Shown: positions 41,718 to 53,430 of the stretch, one piece after another
Layout of the letters: each line of letters begins with the position of its first letter
Position numbering within the stretch: position 1 is the first letter of the stretch
Assembly (NCBI RefSeq): GCF_035751725.1
Contig: NZ_CP142104.1
Coordinates: 930,001-994,000 of the forward strand
Source of the DNA: Pseudomonas frederiksbergensis
GTDB lineage: Bacteria; Pseudomonadota; Gammaproteobacteria; Pseudomonadales; Pseudomonadaceae
Direction: 5' to 3'
Length of the DNA stretch: 64,000 bases
The notes under the pieces: model-generated
What the model saw: only the letters and a program-made list of their open reading frames with translations
Told to the model about the DNA's origin: nothing
Databases searched by the model: none
Position numbers and translations under genes: made by a program

Positions 41718-43169
41718 TCAGAAGCCGGTTGGGGTGCGGGTGTGCCAATCAGTATTCAATTGATACTGGTGGGCAACATTCAACAGGCGGCCTTCCTGGA
41801 AATACGGCGCGAGCAGCTGCACGCCCACCGGCAGGCCATCGACGAAACCGGCCGGCATGGACAGGCCCGGCAAGCCGGCGAGGTTGGCGGTGATGGTGTA
41901 GACGTCTTCCAGGTACTCGGCGACCGGGTCGCTGTTTTTGGCGCCGAGCTTCCAGGCCGGGTTCGGCGTGGTCGGGCCGAGGATGATGTCGACCTCGTTG
42001 AAGGCGGCCATGAAGTCGTTCTTCACCAGGCGGCGGATTTTCTGCGCCTTGAGGTAGTAGGCATCGTAGTAGCCGGCGGACAACGCGTAGGCGCCGACCA
42101 TGATCCGGCGCTGCACTTCGGCGCCGAAGCCTTCGCCACGGGAGCGCTTGTACAAGTCGACCAGGTTTTGTGGATTCTCGCAGCGATAGCCGAAGCGCAC
42201 GCCGTCGAAACGCGACAGGTTCGAGGAGGCTTCCGCCGGAGCGATCACGTAGTACGCCGGAATCGCGTGCTGCATGTTCGGCAGGCTGATTTGCTTGATG
42301 ACCGCGCCGAGCTTCTCCAGCTCCTTGACGCTGTTGTGGACCAGCTCGGCGATGCGTGGGTCGAGGCCGGCGCTGAAGTATTCCTTCGGCACGCCGATGC
42401 GCAAGCCTTGCAGCGAGCCGTTGAGGCTGGCGCTGTAGTCCGGCACGGGCTCATCGATGCTGGTGGAGTCGTTCGGGTCGAAGCCGGCCATGCCTTGCAG
42501 CAGGATCGCGCAGTCTTCGGCGGTGCGGGCCAGTGGGCCACCCTGGTCGAGGCTGGAGGCGTAGGCGATCATGCCCCAGCGCGAGACACGACCGTAGGTG
42601 GGCTTGAGGCCGGTGAGGTTGGTGAACGCCGCCGGTTGGCGAATCGAACCGCCGGTGTCGGTGGCGGTGGCGGCCGGCAACAGGCGCGCGGCCACGGCAG
42701 CGGCGGAGCCACCGGACGAGCCGCCCGGTACGTGCTCCAGGTTCCACGGGTTTTTCACCGCGCCGTAGTAGCTCGACTCGTTGGCCGAACCCATGGCGAA
42801 TTCGTCCATGTTGGTCTTGCCCAGGGTCACGGTGCCAGCGGCGGCCAGCTTGGCGACCACGGTGGCGTCGTACGGGGCCTTGAAGTTGTCGAGCATCCTC
42901 GAACCGCAGCTGGTGCGGATGCCTTGGGTGCAGAACAAGTCCTTGTGGGCGATCGGCGCGCCGAGCAGGGCGCCGCTCTCACCGTTGGCGCGACGGGCGT
43001 CGGCGGCCTTGGCCTGGCCCAGGGCCAGTTCTTCGGTGAGGCTGATGAAGCTGTTGAGCTGCGGGTCGAGCTGGGCGATGCGCGCCAGCAGGGCCTTGGT
43101 CAGCTCTTCGGAGGAAAACTTTTTATCGGCGAGTCCGCGGGCGATCTCGGCCAGTGTCATGTGATGCAT
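41718..43169 (-). CDS. gatA: Asp/Glu-tRNA amidotransferase subunit A
   Basis: 483 aa of the amidase-signature family. The catalytic Ser-cisSer-Lys triad is visible as Lys in [12 protein letters not shown], cis-Ser in [14 protein letters not shown] and nucleophile Ser in [11 protein letters not shown]. It hydrolyses glutamine and passes ammonia to the GatB site. The start [12 protein letters not shown] is taken at 43169; an ATG three codons later is also possible. Middle gene of gatCAB. Confidence 0.96.
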   Translation of the reverse strand: MHHMTLAEIARGLADKKFSSEELTKALLARIAQLDPQLNSFISLTEELALGQAKAADARRANGESGALLGAPIAHKDLFCTQGIRTSCGSRMLDNFKAPYDATVVAKLAAAGTVTLGKTNMDEFAMGSANESSYYGAVKNPWNLEHVPGGSSGGSAAAVAARLLPAATATDTGGSIRQPAAFTNLTGLKPTYGRVSRWGMIAYASSLDQGGPLARTAEDCAILLQGMAGFDPNDSTSIDEPVPDYSASLNGSLQGLRIGVPKEYFSAGLDPRIAELVHNSVKELEKLGAVIKQISLPNMQHAIPAYYVIAPAEASSNLSRFDGVRFGYRCENPQNLVDLYKRSRGEGFGAEVQRRIMVGAYALSAGYYDAYYLKAQKIRRLVKNDFMAAFNEVDIILGPTTPNPAWKLGAKNSDPVAEYLEDVYTITANLAGLPGLSMPAGFVDGLPVGVQLLAPYFQEGRLLNVAHQYQLNTDWHTRTPTGF

Positions 43170-43185
43170 GAGAGGCTCTTTCCCT

Positions 43186-43473
43186 TTAGTCGATGACTTT
43201 CGGAACCAGGTACAGGCCGTTTTCGACCGCTGGCGCGATGGACTGGTAGGCCTCGCGGTTATTGGACTCGGTCACGACGTCGGCGCGCAGGCGCTGGCTG
43301 GCTTCCAGTGGGTGGGCCAGCGGCTCGATACCGTCGGTATCGACCGCCTGCATCTCGTCGACCAGCCCGAGAATGCTGTTCAGGGCAGAAGTGATGTGTG
43401 GAAGATCGGCTTCATTGAGGCCCAGGCAGGCCAGATGAGCGATTTTTTCCACGTCGGAGCGTTCAAGCGCCAT
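43186..43473 (-). CDS. gatC: Asp/Glu-tRNA amidotransferase subunit C
   Basis: 95 aa, the normal length, beginning [19 protein letters not shown]. The belt-like subunit stabilises GatA-GatB; the [22 protein letters not shown] segment is conserved. First gene of the operon, divergent from mreB across a 214-nt promoter region. Confidence 0.95.
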   Translation of the reverse strand: MALERSDVEKIAHLACLGLNEADLPHITSALNSILGLVDEMQAVDTDGIEPLAHPLEASQRLRADVVTESNNREAYQSIAPAVENGLYLVPKVID

Positions 43474-43675
43474 GGGATTCTCCAGTGGAAAACAAAACGG
43501 ACGCAGTCTGTCCGTGTGTTAGATTGTCGGAACACTACCGCATTTCTACGGCCCTACGGCCGCGATCTCGGTGTTTGGTGCACAGAAAAGCGGCCAATTT
43601 AACATATTGGCGCCTTGCCCAAAATCCCTGTCGTTGTTAGAGTTTGCCGCACTTTTTTACCCACGCGTTGCCTAG

Positions 43676-44725
<1,050 letters not shown>

Positions 44726-44755
44726 GCTGGCGGGATCGCCTATGTTGTTCGCTCC

Positions 44756-44781
44756 CGGGCAGCACTTTGCAGTGCTGCCCG
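44756..44781 (+). repeat. Stem-loop between mreB and mreC
   Basis: CGGGCAGCACT (44756-44766) pairs with AGTGCTGCCCG (44771-44781) across a 4-nt loop. Only a weak T-rich stretch follows. It probably attenuates or protects mRNA, keeping MreB far above MreC/D. Confidence 0.6.
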
Positions 44782-44828
44782 TTGGCGTTTATCTTCTGTC
44801 ATTCGTATCCAGGCCGGTTTGATGCCGT

Positions 44829-44870
44829 ATGAATAAAGAAAACATTTGCCTGGGAGGAGCGGCCTATTAA
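44829..44870 (+). promoter_or_regulatory. Upstream 13-codon ORF overlapping the mreC start
   Basis: ATG AAT AAA ... TAT TAA encodes MNKENICLGGAAY. Its stop codon TAA (44868-44870) overlaps the proposed ATT start of mreC (44866-44868), and the mreC ribosome site lies inside it. This geometry suggests translational coupling; it could also be accidental. Confidence 0.4.
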
Positions 44871-46008
44871 ACCGCTTTTTGCCAAAGGCCCCTCATTGGG
44901 TGTACGCCTGCTGGTGCTGGCCGTGCTGTCGGTTGCGCTGATGGTGGTGGATGCCCGCTTCACACTGCTCAAGCCAGTGCGCAGCCAGATTTCGCTGGTA
45001 TTGATGGAGTCCTACTGGATCACCGATCTGCCGCAACGGTTGTGGCAGGGTGTGGCCAGCCAGTTTGGCAGCCGGACCGAACTGGTTGCCGAAAACGAAA
45101 AGCTCAAGACGGAAAACCTGCTGCTGCAGGGGCGCATGCAGAAGCTGGCGGCGCTCACCGAGCAAAACGTGCGGCTGCGCGAGTTGCTCAATTCCTCCGC
45201 GCTGGTCAATGAGAAGGTCGAAGTGGCCGAGCTGATCGGCATGGACCCCAACCCGTTCACTCACCGCATCATCATCAACAAGGGCGAACGCGACGGCGTG
45301 GTCCTCGGCCAACCGGTGCTCGACGCCCGGGGCCTGATGGGGCAGGTGGTGGAATTGATGCCGTACACGTCCCGTGTGCTGTTGCTGACCGATACCACCC
45401 ACAGCATTCCCGTGCAGGTCAACCGCAATGGCCTGCGGGCGATTGCCAGCGGCACCGGCAACCCGGAACGCCTGGAGCTGCGGCACGTGGCCGATACCGC
45501 CGACATCAAGGAAGGCGACCTGCTGGTCAGCTCCGGCCTCGGCCAGCGGTTCCCGGCCGGTTATCCGGTGGCGACGGTCAAGGAAGTCATCCATGACTCC
45601 GGCCAGCCGTTCGCGATCGTGCGGGCGGTGCCGACGGCTGCTTTGAACCGCAGTCGCTACCTGCTGCTGGTGTTCAGCGACAACCGCACGCCTGAAGAGC
45701 GCGCCAACGATGCCGCCGTGGCGCAGGAGGCCCAGGATCGCCAGGGCAGCGATTCATCCGCTCCGGTCACACCGACGCCTGCGCCTGCACCGGCCGCTGT
45801 GCCCAAGCCCCAGGCGACAACGCCTGCTGCTGCGGCCCCGGCAACGGTGGCCCCGGTTGCACCCGCCGCGACTCCAGCCCGCCCAGCCGCCCAGCAGCCG
45901 GCGGCCCCACCTGCCAGGCCTGCCACCCAACCTGCCAGGCCGGCGACCAAACCGCCGGCCCCGGCGCCTGCCGCTACGCCCGCCACCAGGGGAGCACGAG
46001 AAGAATGA
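44866..46008 (+). CDS. mreC: Rod-shape protein MreC, apparent ATT start
   Basis: About 380 aa if begun at ATT 44866, which gives IKPLFAKGPSLGVRLL, the expected MreC N-terminus, with GGGAGGAG 6 nt upstream. The alternative TTG at 44896 has no ribosome site and truncates that conserved start. One membrane helix (LLVLAVLSVALMVV), a periplasmic coiled coil (ELVAENEKLKTENLLLQGRMQKLAALTEQN), then the beta domain. The last 90 residues are a Pro/Ala-rich low-complexity tail. It links MreB filaments to PBP2. Its stop overlaps mreD (ATGA). Confidence 0.92.
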   Translation: MKPLFAKGPSLGVRLLVLAVLSVALMVVDARFTLLKPVRSQISLVLMESYWITDLPQRLWQGVASQFGSRTELVAENEKLKTENLLLQGRMQKLAALTEQNVRLRELLNSSALVNEKVEVAELIGMDPNPFTHRIIINKGERDGVVLGQPVLDARGLMGQVVELMPYTSRVLLLTDTTHSIPVQVNRNGLRAIASGTGNPERLELRHVADTADIKEGDLLVSSGLGQRFPAGYPVATVKEVIHDSGQPFAIVRAVPTAALNRSRYLLLVFSDNRTPEERANDAAVAQEAQDRQGSDSSAPVTPTPAPAPAAVPKPQATTPAAAAPATVAPVAPAATPARPAAQQPAAPPARPATQPARPATKPPAPAPAATPATRGAREE

Positions 46009-46493
46009 GCAGTACTCGATCCGGGAACGGCTGGATGGTTTGGCTGACCTTCGCCATTGGCCTGTTGCTCAGTGTTTCACCGCTGCCGCAGTTCATGGAA
46101 ATCCTGCGCCCGCTGTGGCTGGCCTTGTTGCTGGCCTTCTGGGCGCTGGCCTTGCCGCACAAGGTCGGCATGGTCACGGCCTGGTGCCTGGGCTTGGCCG
46201 AAGATGTGCTCTACGGCACGTTGCTGGGCCAGAACGCGCTTATCCTGACGTTGATTACGTTCCTGGTGCTGTCGTTGCAACAGCGCCTGCGGATGTTCCC
46301 GATGTGGCAGCAGAGCCTGGTGATCCTGGTGATCTTTGGCCTGGCACAGCTGGTGCAGCTGTGGCTCAGCGCACTGACCGGCAACCGCCAGCCGACCCTG
46401 GCGCTGGTATTGCCGGCCTTGGTCAGCGCCTTGCTCTGGCCGTGGATAAGCTTCGGTTTGCGTGGCTTGCGGCTGCGTTTCAAAATCAACTGA
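46005..46493 (+). CDS. mreD: Rod-shape membrane protein MreD
   Basis: 162 aa with five to six predicted membrane helices ([44 protein letters not shown]). Overlaps mreC by 4 nt. Inner-membrane partner of MreC in the elongasome. Confidence 0.95.
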   Translation: MSSTRSGNGWMVWLTFAIGLLLSVSPLPQFMEILRPLWLALLLAFWALALPHKVGMVTAWCLGLAEDVLYGTLLGQNALILTLITFLVLSLQQRLRMFPMWQQSLVILVIFGLAQLVQLWLSALTGNRQPTLALVLPALVSALLWPWISFGLRGLRLRFKIN

Positions 46494-46536
46494 TTCGGTC
46501 AGGCATTGGCCCGTACCTTGGAAGGGAGATGTCTTG

Positions 46537-47133
46537 ATGAAACCGCTTTACCTCGCCTCAGGTTCGCCGCGCCGGCGTGAATTGCTCACGCAGATTGGCG
46601 TGCCGTTTACCGCCGTCAGTGCGGACATCGACGAAACTCCCCTCGATCATGAAACCCCGTCGGCCTATGTCGAACGCCTGGCGCGCGGCAAGGCCGAGGC
46701 CGGGCTGCGAGCCCTGGAAGCCGGTGTGGAGGGCTGCGTGCTCGGCGCGGATACCGCTGTCGTGCTGGATGGAAGGATTCTCGGCAAGCCGGTCGACCAG
46801 GCCGACGCGTTGTCGATGCTCCTGGGCCTGTCAGGTCGCGACCATGACGTACTGACCGCCGTTGCCGTGCTGGATGGCCGGCGCTGTGAGACCCGGATGG
46901 TTCGCAGCCGGGTGCGCTTTCGCCTGATCACGGAGCAGGAAGCGCTCGCCTATTGGGCCAGCGGCGAACCGCGGGACAAGGCAGGCAGCTATGGTATCCA
47001 AGGGCTGGGCGCGGTGTTTGTCGCCGGGCTTGAAGGCAGTTATTCGGCCGTGGTCGGGCTGCCGTTGTGCGAAACCGCAGAATTGCTCGGCCATTTCGGC
47101 ATACCCTGTTGGCAAACCTTGAGCGCGCGCTGA
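46537..47133 (+). CDS. maf: Maf-family nucleotide pyrophosphatase (dTTP/UTP type)
   Basis: 198 aa from ATG 46537 ([17 protein letters not shown]), with AGGGAG 8-10 nt upstream; the frame extends 25 codons further without a site. Motifs: [10 protein letters not shown] phosphate loop, DIDETP, catalytic [15 protein letters not shown] and [15 protein letters not shown]. It hydrolyses non-canonical or excess NTPs, which may limit septation or mutagenesis. In the mre-rng gene string. Confidence 0.93.
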   Translation: MKPLYLASGSPRRRELLTQIGVPFTAVSADIDETPLDHETPSAYVERLARGKAEAGLRALEAGVEGCVLGADTAVVLDGRILGKPVDQADALSMLLGLSGRDHDVLTAVAVLDGRRCETRMVRSRVRFRLITEQEALAYWASGEPRDKAGSYGIQGLGAVFVAGLEGSYSAVVGLPLCETAELLGHFGIPCWQTLSAR

Positions 47134-47189
47134 GCGCCGTCTGACTAGATGCGGCCATAATCGTGAATATGCCTGAACGAGACCCTGCC

Positions 47190-48647
47190 ATGAGTGAAGA
47201 GATTCTGATCAACATCACGCCGATGGAATCGCGCGTGGCGGTGGTTGAAAACGGTGTGCTGCAAGAGGTTCACGTCGAGCGCACGCAAAAGCGTGGCATC
47301 GTCGGCAATATCTACAAAGGCAAGGTAGTGCGGGTGCTGCCGGGCATGCAGGCCGCGTTCGTCGACATCGGCCTGGACCGCGCGGCGTTCATCCACGCCT
47401 CGGAAATCTCCATGCGCGAAGGGCCGGCGGTGGAGAGCATCAGTGCGTTGGTCCACGAGGGCCAGAGCCTGGTAGTGCAGGTCACCAAGGACCCCATTGG
47501 CTCCAAGGGCGCGCGTTTGACCACCCAGCTGTCGATCCCATCGCGCTACCTGGTGTACATGCCGCGCACCGCCCATGTCGGCATATCCCTGAAGATCGAA
47601 GACGAAGCCGAGCGCGAGCGCTTGAAGCAAGTGGTCAGCGACTGCGTGGAAAAAGAGGGCATCAAGGAAGCCGGCGGCTTCATCCTGCGCACCGCCGCCG
47701 AAGGCGCCGGGGCCGATGAGATCCTCATGGACATCCGCTACCTGCGCAGGCTCTGGGACCAGATCGCCGCACAGATCAAGACCATCGCCACCCCCAGCGT
47801 GATTTACGAAGACCTGGGCCTGGCGTTGCGTACCCTGCGGGACCTGGTCAGCCCCAAGATCGAGAAGATCCGCATCGATTCCCGGGAAACTTTCCAGAAA
47901 ACCACCCAGTTCGTCGGCGAGCTGATGCCGGAAATCGCCGATCGCCTGGAGCACTACCCTGGCGAGCGGCCGATTTTCGACCTGTACGGCGTTGAAGACG
48001 AAATCCAGCGCGCCCTTGAACGCAAGGTGCCGCTCAAGTCGGGCGGTTACCTGGTGGTCGATCCAGCCGAGGCGATGAGTACCATCGACGTTAACACCGG
48101 TGCTTTTGTCGGCCATCGCAATCTCGAGGAAACCATCTTCAAGACCAATCTTGAAGCGGCGACCGCCATTGCCCGGCAACTACGCCTGCGCAACCTCGGC
48201 GGGATCATCATCATCGATTTCATCGACATGGAAGACGAAGAGCACCAGCGCCAGGTGCTACGGACCCTGGAAAAACAGCTGGAGCGCGATCACGCCAAGA
48301 CCAACATCATCGGCATCACCGAACTGGGCCTGGTGCAGATGACCCGCAAGCGCACGCGTGAAAGCCTTGAGCAAGTACTGTGCGAGCCATGCAGCAGCTG
48401 CCAGGGCCGAGGCAAGCTCAAGACCCCGGAAACCGTGTGTTACGAAATCTTCCGTGAAATCCTCCGGGAGGCGCGCGCCTACCAGGCGACCGGCTATAGA
48501 GTGTTGGCGAACCAGAAAGTGGTGGATCGGCTGCTCGATGAAGAGTCGGGCAATGTCGCGGAGCTGGAAGCCTTTATCGGTCGTACGATTCGTTTCCAGG
48601 TCGAGACCATGTATTCCCAAGAACAATACGACGTGGTGTTGCTCTGA
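47190..48647 (+). CDS. rng: Ribonuclease G
   Basis: 485 aa, the normal length, from ATG 47190 (MSEEILINITPMESRVAVVE); ACGAG upstream. S1 domain at about 40-125 (GNIYKGKVVRVLPGMQAAFVDIG), RNase E/G catalytic core with DVNTGAFVGHRNLEETIFKTN and the metal-binding Asp residues in IIIIDFIDMEDEEH, and a zinc-link Cys motif CEPCSSC at about 405. It processes the 5' end of 16S rRNA and some mRNAs. It lacks the RNase E C-terminal scaffold. Confidence 0.96.
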   Translation: MSEEILINITPMESRVAVVENGVLQEVHVERTQKRGIVGNIYKGKVVRVLPGMQAAFVDIGLDRAAFIHASEISMREGPAVESISALVHEGQSLVVQVTKDPIGSKGARLTTQLSIPSRYLVYMPRTAHVGISLKIEDEAERERLKQVVSDCVEKEGIKEAGGFILRTAAEGAGADEILMDIRYLRRLWDQIAAQIKTIATPSVIYEDLGLALRTLRDLVSPKIEKIRIDSRETFQKTTQFVGELMPEIADRLEHYPGERPIFDLYGVEDEIQRALERKVPLKSGGYLVVDPAEAMSTIDVNTGAFVGHRNLEETIFKTNLEAATAIARQLRLRNLGGIIIIDFIDMEDEEHQRQVLRTLEKQLERDHAKTNIIGITELGLVQMTRKRTRESLEQVLCEPCSSCQGRGKLKTPETVCYEIFREILREARAYQATGYRVLANQKVVDRLLDEESGNVAELEAFIGRTIRFQVETMYSQEQYDVVLL

Positions 48648-48707
48648 CGTCGCAGGCGCAGTGGCGAGGCCGCGCCGTGAATGCCTTTGCCAAGGGGGGC
48701 TGCTGAC

Positions 48708-51700
48708 ATGGAGCGTCTGACACGCCTGTTGGCGACACTGACACGCTGGGGGTTGGGCCTGTGCGCGCTGCTGCTGGTGGTGCTGGCCTTGTACGTCAGC
48801 CTCGGCCGGGAGTTGGTCCCGTTGGTTGCCGAGTACCGTAGCGAGGTCGAGGCCCGCGCTGGCGAAGCGCTAGGCATGCCGGTGCACGTCGGTAGCCTCG
48901 AAGGCAGTTGGAGCGCCCTGGCGCCGATACTCGCCGCGCGCGATGTAGTGGTCGGCGACGGACCCAATACGCTGCACCTGGATCATGTGCGCGCCGTGCC
49001 CGCAGTGTGGGATAGCCTGGTGGCGCGACAGGTGCGCATCGCCCATCTGGAAGTCAGCGGCCTGAAAATCAGCCTGAAGGAAGGCACCGACGGCAAATGG
49101 GCCCTGGAAGGCCTGCCGGTGCGGGACGACCAGCCGCTCGATCCGCAGCAACTGCTGGATCGGATGCAAATGGTCTCGAAGCTGTCGGTGCTCGACAGCC
49201 AGGTCACCTTGCAGCCGCTGGATCATCCGCCCCTGAGCTTGACCTACGTCGGTCTGAGCCTGCGCACCGGTGTTTCCCGCCAGCGCCTGGACGCGCGGCT
49301 GACCCTGCCTGATGGCCAGCCCGTGGCGATCAACCTGCGTACCCGCATCCGCGCCAACGATTGGAAAAACGGCGAGGCCGATGCCTACCTGAGCCTGCCG
49401 CAAAGCGATTGGTCCCAATGGCTGCCGAAACGCCTGACCCGGCAGTGGAATTTTTCCGAGATCAAGGCCGGTGGCGAGTTCTGGCTCAGTTGGGCCGCAG
49501 GCACGGTGCAAAGCGCAGCCATGCGCTTGAACGCGCCGCAGCTGCAAGGCGCGTATGCCGACCGCAAGCCGGTGCAGGTCCACAACCTGGCCCTCAACGG
49601 CTATTTCCAGCGAGGCAGCCAAGGATTCGTCGCGACCTTCGACACCCTGGCGATGAGCCTGGGCGAGACCCGCTGGGAATCGCGCCTGCAACTGCAACAC
49701 AACGACGCCACCGACCAGGCCGAGGAGCGCTGGCACTTGCAGGCCGATCGCCTCGACCTGACGCCGCTGACGCCGTTGCTCAATGCCCTGGCGCCCTTGC
49801 CCGAAGGGGTTGCCACCGCAATCGACCGGCTCAAGGTGACCGGTGGCTTGCGTAATGTCTTGCTGGATTACCGGCCACAGAATACCGGCGATCAGAAAAT
49901 CAGCTTTGCCACGAACCTGGATACGGTGGGTTTCAACGCCTATCGCGGCGCACCGGCCGCGCGCAATGTCTCGGGCAGCCTCAGCGGCGACCTCGGCGGT
50001 GGCGAACTGCGCATGGACAGCAAGGATTTTTCCCTGCACCTGGACCCGATCTTCGCCAAGCCCTGGCAATACTTGCAGGCCAACGCCCGGCTGACCTGGA
50101 AGCTGGACAAACAAGGGTTCACCCTGGTCGCGCCTTACCTGAAAGTGTTGGGAGAGGAGGGCCGGATTGCCGGCGACTTCCTGATCCGCCTGCATTTCGA
50201 CCACAGCCAGGAAGACTACATGGACCTGCGGGTCGGCCTGGTGGACGGCGACGGGCGCTACACCGCCAAGTACTTGCCGACCGTCCTCAGCCCGGCGCTG
50301 GACGAGTGGCTGCGCACGGCGATTGTCAAAGGCGCCGTGGATGAGGGTTTTTTCCAGTACCAAGGTTCGCTGAACAAAGGCGCCGAGGACGCGGCCCGCA
50401 GCATCAGCCTGTTTTTCAAGGTGCATGACGCCGAGCTGGCGTTCCAGCCCGGCTGGCCTTCGGTCAGCAAGGTCAGCGGCGATGTATTTGTCGAAGACAG
50501 CGGTGTACGCATCTTCGCCAGCCAGGGGCAATTGCTGAATACCCAGGTGAAGGATGTTTCGGTGAACATTCCCCATGTGCCAACCGGACAGAGCTCCCAT
50601 CTGCTGCTGGACGGTGGGTTTGCCGGCGGCCTGGGCGACGGATTAAAGATTCTCCAGACCGCGCCCATTGGCACGGCAGAGACATTCGCCGGCTGGGAAG
50701 GCGAGGGCGATCTGCAAGGCAGCGTGAAGCTCGATATTGCGCTGGAGAAGGGCGAACAACCGAAAATCCTCGTGGACTTCGCCACGGACAAGGCGCGACT
50801 CAAGCTCAGCGAACCGGCCTTGGAATTGACGCAGCTCAAGGGCGACTTCCGCTTCGACAGCAGCAAGGGCCTGAGCGGCAAGAACATCGCCGCCCGGGCA
50901 TTCGACCGCCCCGTGACCGCACAGATTTTCGCCGAGGGCCGCGCTGGTGCGCTCAACACGCGTGTCACGGCGTCCGGACGGGTCGAGGTGAAAAAACTCA
51001 CCGACTGGCTGAGCGTGACCCAGCCGCTGCCTGTCTCCGGCGTGGTTCCGTACCAGTTGCAAGTGATCCTCGACGGTGCCGACAGCCAACTGTCGATCAA
51101 TTCCAATCTCAAAGGCGTCGTGGTGGATTTGCCGGCCCCCTTCGGCATGGCTGCGGATGTTGGGCGCGATACCGTGTTTCGCATGACATTGCAGGGGCCG
51201 GAGCGGCGTTACTGGGGCAATTACGGCGACCTGGCGAGCTTCACGTATGCCGCGCCGAGCGGTAAAACGGCCGACGGCCGTGGCGAATTGCTGCTGGGCG
51301 GGGGCGAGGCAGTACTGCCTGGAGGCAAGGGGCTGCGCTTGCGCGGCACCTTGTCGGAACTGGACGTGAGCCCCTGGCAGGACCTGGTGGCCAAATATGC
51401 CGGCCAGGATCCGGGGGGCAGTGCCCGGCAAGTGCTCAGCAGCGCCGACCTGAAAGTGGGCAAGCTCACGGCCATGGGCACGACGCTGGACCAGGCATCG
51501 GTGCAACTGGACCGCAAGCCGGACGCCTGGGCCATGCGGCTCGACAGCCAGCAGGCCAAGGGCACCGTCAACCTGCCGGACGCCAAAGCCGCCCCGATCG
51601 GTATCAAGCTGGACTACGTGCGTTTGCCAGCGGTCGACCCGACCGTCCAGGCCGATGAAAACGCCCCGGATCCGCTGGCTTCGGTTGATCCAAGCAAGAT

Positions 51701-52511
51701 ACCGGCGATGGATATCGCCATCGACCAGTTGTTCCAAGGGCCGGATCTGATCGGAGCCTGGTCGTTGAAGGTGCGCCCGACCGGCAAGGGCATCGCGTTG
51801 AACGACCTGGACATGGGCCTCAAGGGCATGGTCCTCAATGGCAACGGCGCCTGGGAAGGCGCGCCGGGCTCGACCAGCAGCTGGTACAAAGGCCGTATCA
51901 AGGGCAAGAACCTGGCTGATGTCCTGAAGGGCTGGGGATTCGCCCCCAGCGTGACCAGCCAGGAGTTTCGCCTGGACGTCGATGGCCGCTGGCCGGGTTC
52001 ACCCGCCTGGGTGGCCACCAAGCGCTTCTCTGGAAGCCTCGATGCATCGCTGAACAAGGGGCAGTTCGTCGAGGTCGAAGGCAGCGCGCAGGCATTGCGG
52101 GTATTTGGCCTGCTGAACTTCAATTCCATTGGCCGACGCCTGCGCCTGGATTTCTCCGACCTGTTCGGCAAAGGGCTGAGCTACGATCGGGTCAAGGGTT
52201 TGCTGGTGGCGAGCAGTGGCGTCTATGTGACACGCGAGCCCATCACCTTGACCGGGCCTTCGAGCAATCTGGAGCTCAACGGCACGCTGGATATGGTCAC
52301 TGACCGGGTCGACGCCAAGCTGCTGGTGACGTTGCCGGTAACCAATAACCTGCCCATCGCCGCGCTGATCGTTGGCGCCCCGGCGGTGGGTGGGGCATTG
52401 TTCTTGATCGACAAACTGATCGGTGACCGCGTCGCGCGTTTTGCCAGCGTAAGATACGACGTCAAGGGGCCGTGGAAAGAGCCGAAAATCACTTTCGACA
52501 AACCGTTCTGA
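48708..52511 (+). CDS. yhdP: YhdP-family AsmA-like envelope lipid-transport protein
   Basis: 1,267 aa from ATG 48708 (MERLTRLLATLTRWG), AGGGG upstream. One N-terminal membrane helix (LGLCALLLVVLALYVSL), then a very long periplasmic beta-rich chain of the DUF3971/AsmA type, ending with a hydrophobic stretch near IAALIVGAPAVGGALFLIDKL. In E. coli YhdP, TamB and YdbH carry phospholipids from inner to outer membrane. Between rng and the amidase gene, as in other pseudomonads. Confidence 0.92.
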   Translation: MERLTRLLATLTRWGLGLCALLLVVLALYVSLGRELVPLVAEYRSEVEARAGEALGMPVHVGSLEGSWSALAPILAARDVVVGDGPNTLHLDHVRAVPAVWDSLVARQVRIAHLEVSGLKISLKEGTDGKWALEGLPVRDDQPLDPQQLLDRMQMVSKLSVLDSQVTLQPLDHPPLSLTYVGLSLRTGVSRQRLDARLTLPDGQPVAINLRTRIRANDWKNGEADAYLSLPQSDWSQWLPKRLTRQWNFSEIKAGGEFWLSWAAGTVQSAAMRLNAPQLQGAYADRKPVQVHNLALNGYFQRGSQGFVATFDTLAMSLGETRWESRLQLQHNDATDQAEERWHLQADRLDLTPLTPLLNALAPLPEGVATAIDRLKVTGGLRNVLLDYRPQNTGDQKISFATNLDTVGFNAYRGAPAARNVSGSLSGDLGGGELRMDSKDFSLHLDPIFAKPWQYLQANARLTWKLDKQGFTLVAPYLKVLGEEGRIAGDFLIRLHFDHSQEDYMDLRVGLVDGDGRYTAKYLPTVLSPALDEWLRTAIVKGAVDEGFFQYQGSLNKGAEDAARSISLFFKVHDAELAFQPGWPSVSKVSGDVFVEDSGVRIFASQGQLLNTQVKDVSVNIPHVPTGQSSHLLLDGGFAGGLGDGLKILQTAPIGTAETFAGWEGEGDLQGSVKLDIALEKGEQPKILVDFATDKARLKLSEPALELTQLKGDFRFDSSKGLSGKNIAARAFDRPVTAQIFAEGRAGALNTRVTASGRVEVKKLTDWLSVTQPLPVSGVVPYQLQVILDGADSQLSINSNLKGVVVDLPAPFGMAADVGRDTVFRMTLQGPERRYWGNYGDLASFTYAAPSGKTADGRGELLLGGGEAVLPGGKGLRLRGTLSELDVSPWQDLVAKYAGQDPGGSARQVLSSADLKVGKLTAMGTTLDQASVQLDRKPDAWAMRLDSQQAKGTVNLPDAKAAPIGIKLDYVRLPAVDPTVQADENAPDPLASVDPSKIPAMDIAIDQLFQGPDLIGAWSLKVRPTGKGIALNDLDMGLKGMVLNGNGAWEGAPGSTSSWYKGRIKGKNLADVLKGWGFAPSVTSQEFRLDVDGRWPGSPAWVATKRFSGSLDASLNKGQFVEVEGSAQALRVFGLLNFNSIGRRLRLDFSDLFGKGLSYDRVKGLLVASSGVYVTREPITLTGPSSNLELNGTLDMVTDRVDAKLLVTLPVTNNLPIAALIVGAPAVGGALFLIDKLIGDRVARFASVRYDVKGPWKEPKITFDKPF

Positions 52512-52561
52512 CGAGTTGGCACTGATCCCCTGGGGGAGCGATACGAGAAGGGAGGGAGCGC

Positions 52562-53425
52562 ATGCCAGTCGCCGTGATTCAAATGGTCAGCCAGAGCGAT
52601 GTCCTCGCCAACCTGGCCCGTGCCCGTGTACTGCTGGAGCAGGCGGCGGCGGGCGGTGCGAGGCTGGCGGTGCTGCCGGAAAACTTCGCCGCAATGGGGC
52701 GGCGGGACGTCGCCGACATGGGGCGCGCCGAAGCCTTTGGTCAGGGACCGATCCTGCCTTGGTTGAAACAGGTCGCCCGCGACCTCAAGTTATGGATTGT
52801 CGCCGGCACGCTGCCGTTGCCGCCGGTGGACGAGCCCGAAGCCAGGGTTCATGCCTGTTCGTTGCTGGTGGACGACCAGGGCCAGATCGTCGCGCGTTAT
52901 GACAAGCTGCACCTGTTTGACGTGGACGTGGCGGACAATCGGGGGCGCTACCGTGAATCCGATGACTATGCTTATGGACGCAACGTGGTGGTCGCCGATA
53001 CCCCCGTGGGCCGGGTGGGGTTGACGGTCTGTTACGACCTGCGTTTCCCGGAGCTCTACAGTGAGCTGCGGGCAGCCGGGGCCGAACTGATTACCGCGCC
53101 TTCCGCATTTACAGCGGTGACCGGCGCCGCCCATTGGGACGTGTTGATTCGCGCCCGGGCCATCGAGACCCAGTGCTATATGCTGGCGGCTGCCCAGGGT
53201 GGGACGCATCCGGGGCCAAGGGAAACCTTCGGCCATGCCGCGATTGTCGACCCGTGGGGCCGCGTGCTGGCGCAACAGGATCAAGGCGAGGCCGTGCTGC
53301 TGGCCGAGCTCGACAGCAGCGAACAGGCGTCCATAAGGGCGCGCATGCCGGTGGCGAGTCATCGGCGCTTTTTCTCGCAGGGCGCTCGACAGCGACCTGC
53401 CCAAGACGACGAATTCAAGGCGTAA
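52562..53425 (+). CDS. Carbon-nitrogen hydrolase, NIT1-like (deaminated glutathione amidase)
   Basis: 287 aa of the nitrilase superfamily. Catalytic triad: Glu in [10 protein letters not shown], Lys in [13 protein letters not shown] and Cys in [17 protein letters not shown]. The LHLFDVD and CYDLRFPE wording is that of the Nit1/YafV-like subgroup that repairs deaminated glutathione; the substrate is inferred. Stop codon 5 nt before tldD. Confidence 0.9.
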   Translation: MPVAVIQMVSQSDVLANLARARVLLEQAAAGGARLAVLPENFAAMGRRDVADMGRAEAFGQGPILPWLKQVARDLKLWIVAGTLPLPPVDEPEARVHACSLLVDDQGQIVARYDKLHLFDVDVADNRGRYRESDDYAYGRNVVVADTPVGRVGLTVCYDLRFPELYSELRAAGAELITAPSAFTAVTGAAHWDVLIRARAIETQCYMLAAAQGGTHPGPRETFGHAAIVDPWGRVLAQQDQGEAVLLAELDSSEQASIRARMPVASHRRFFSQGARQRPAQDDEFKA

Positions 53426-53430
53426 AACAT

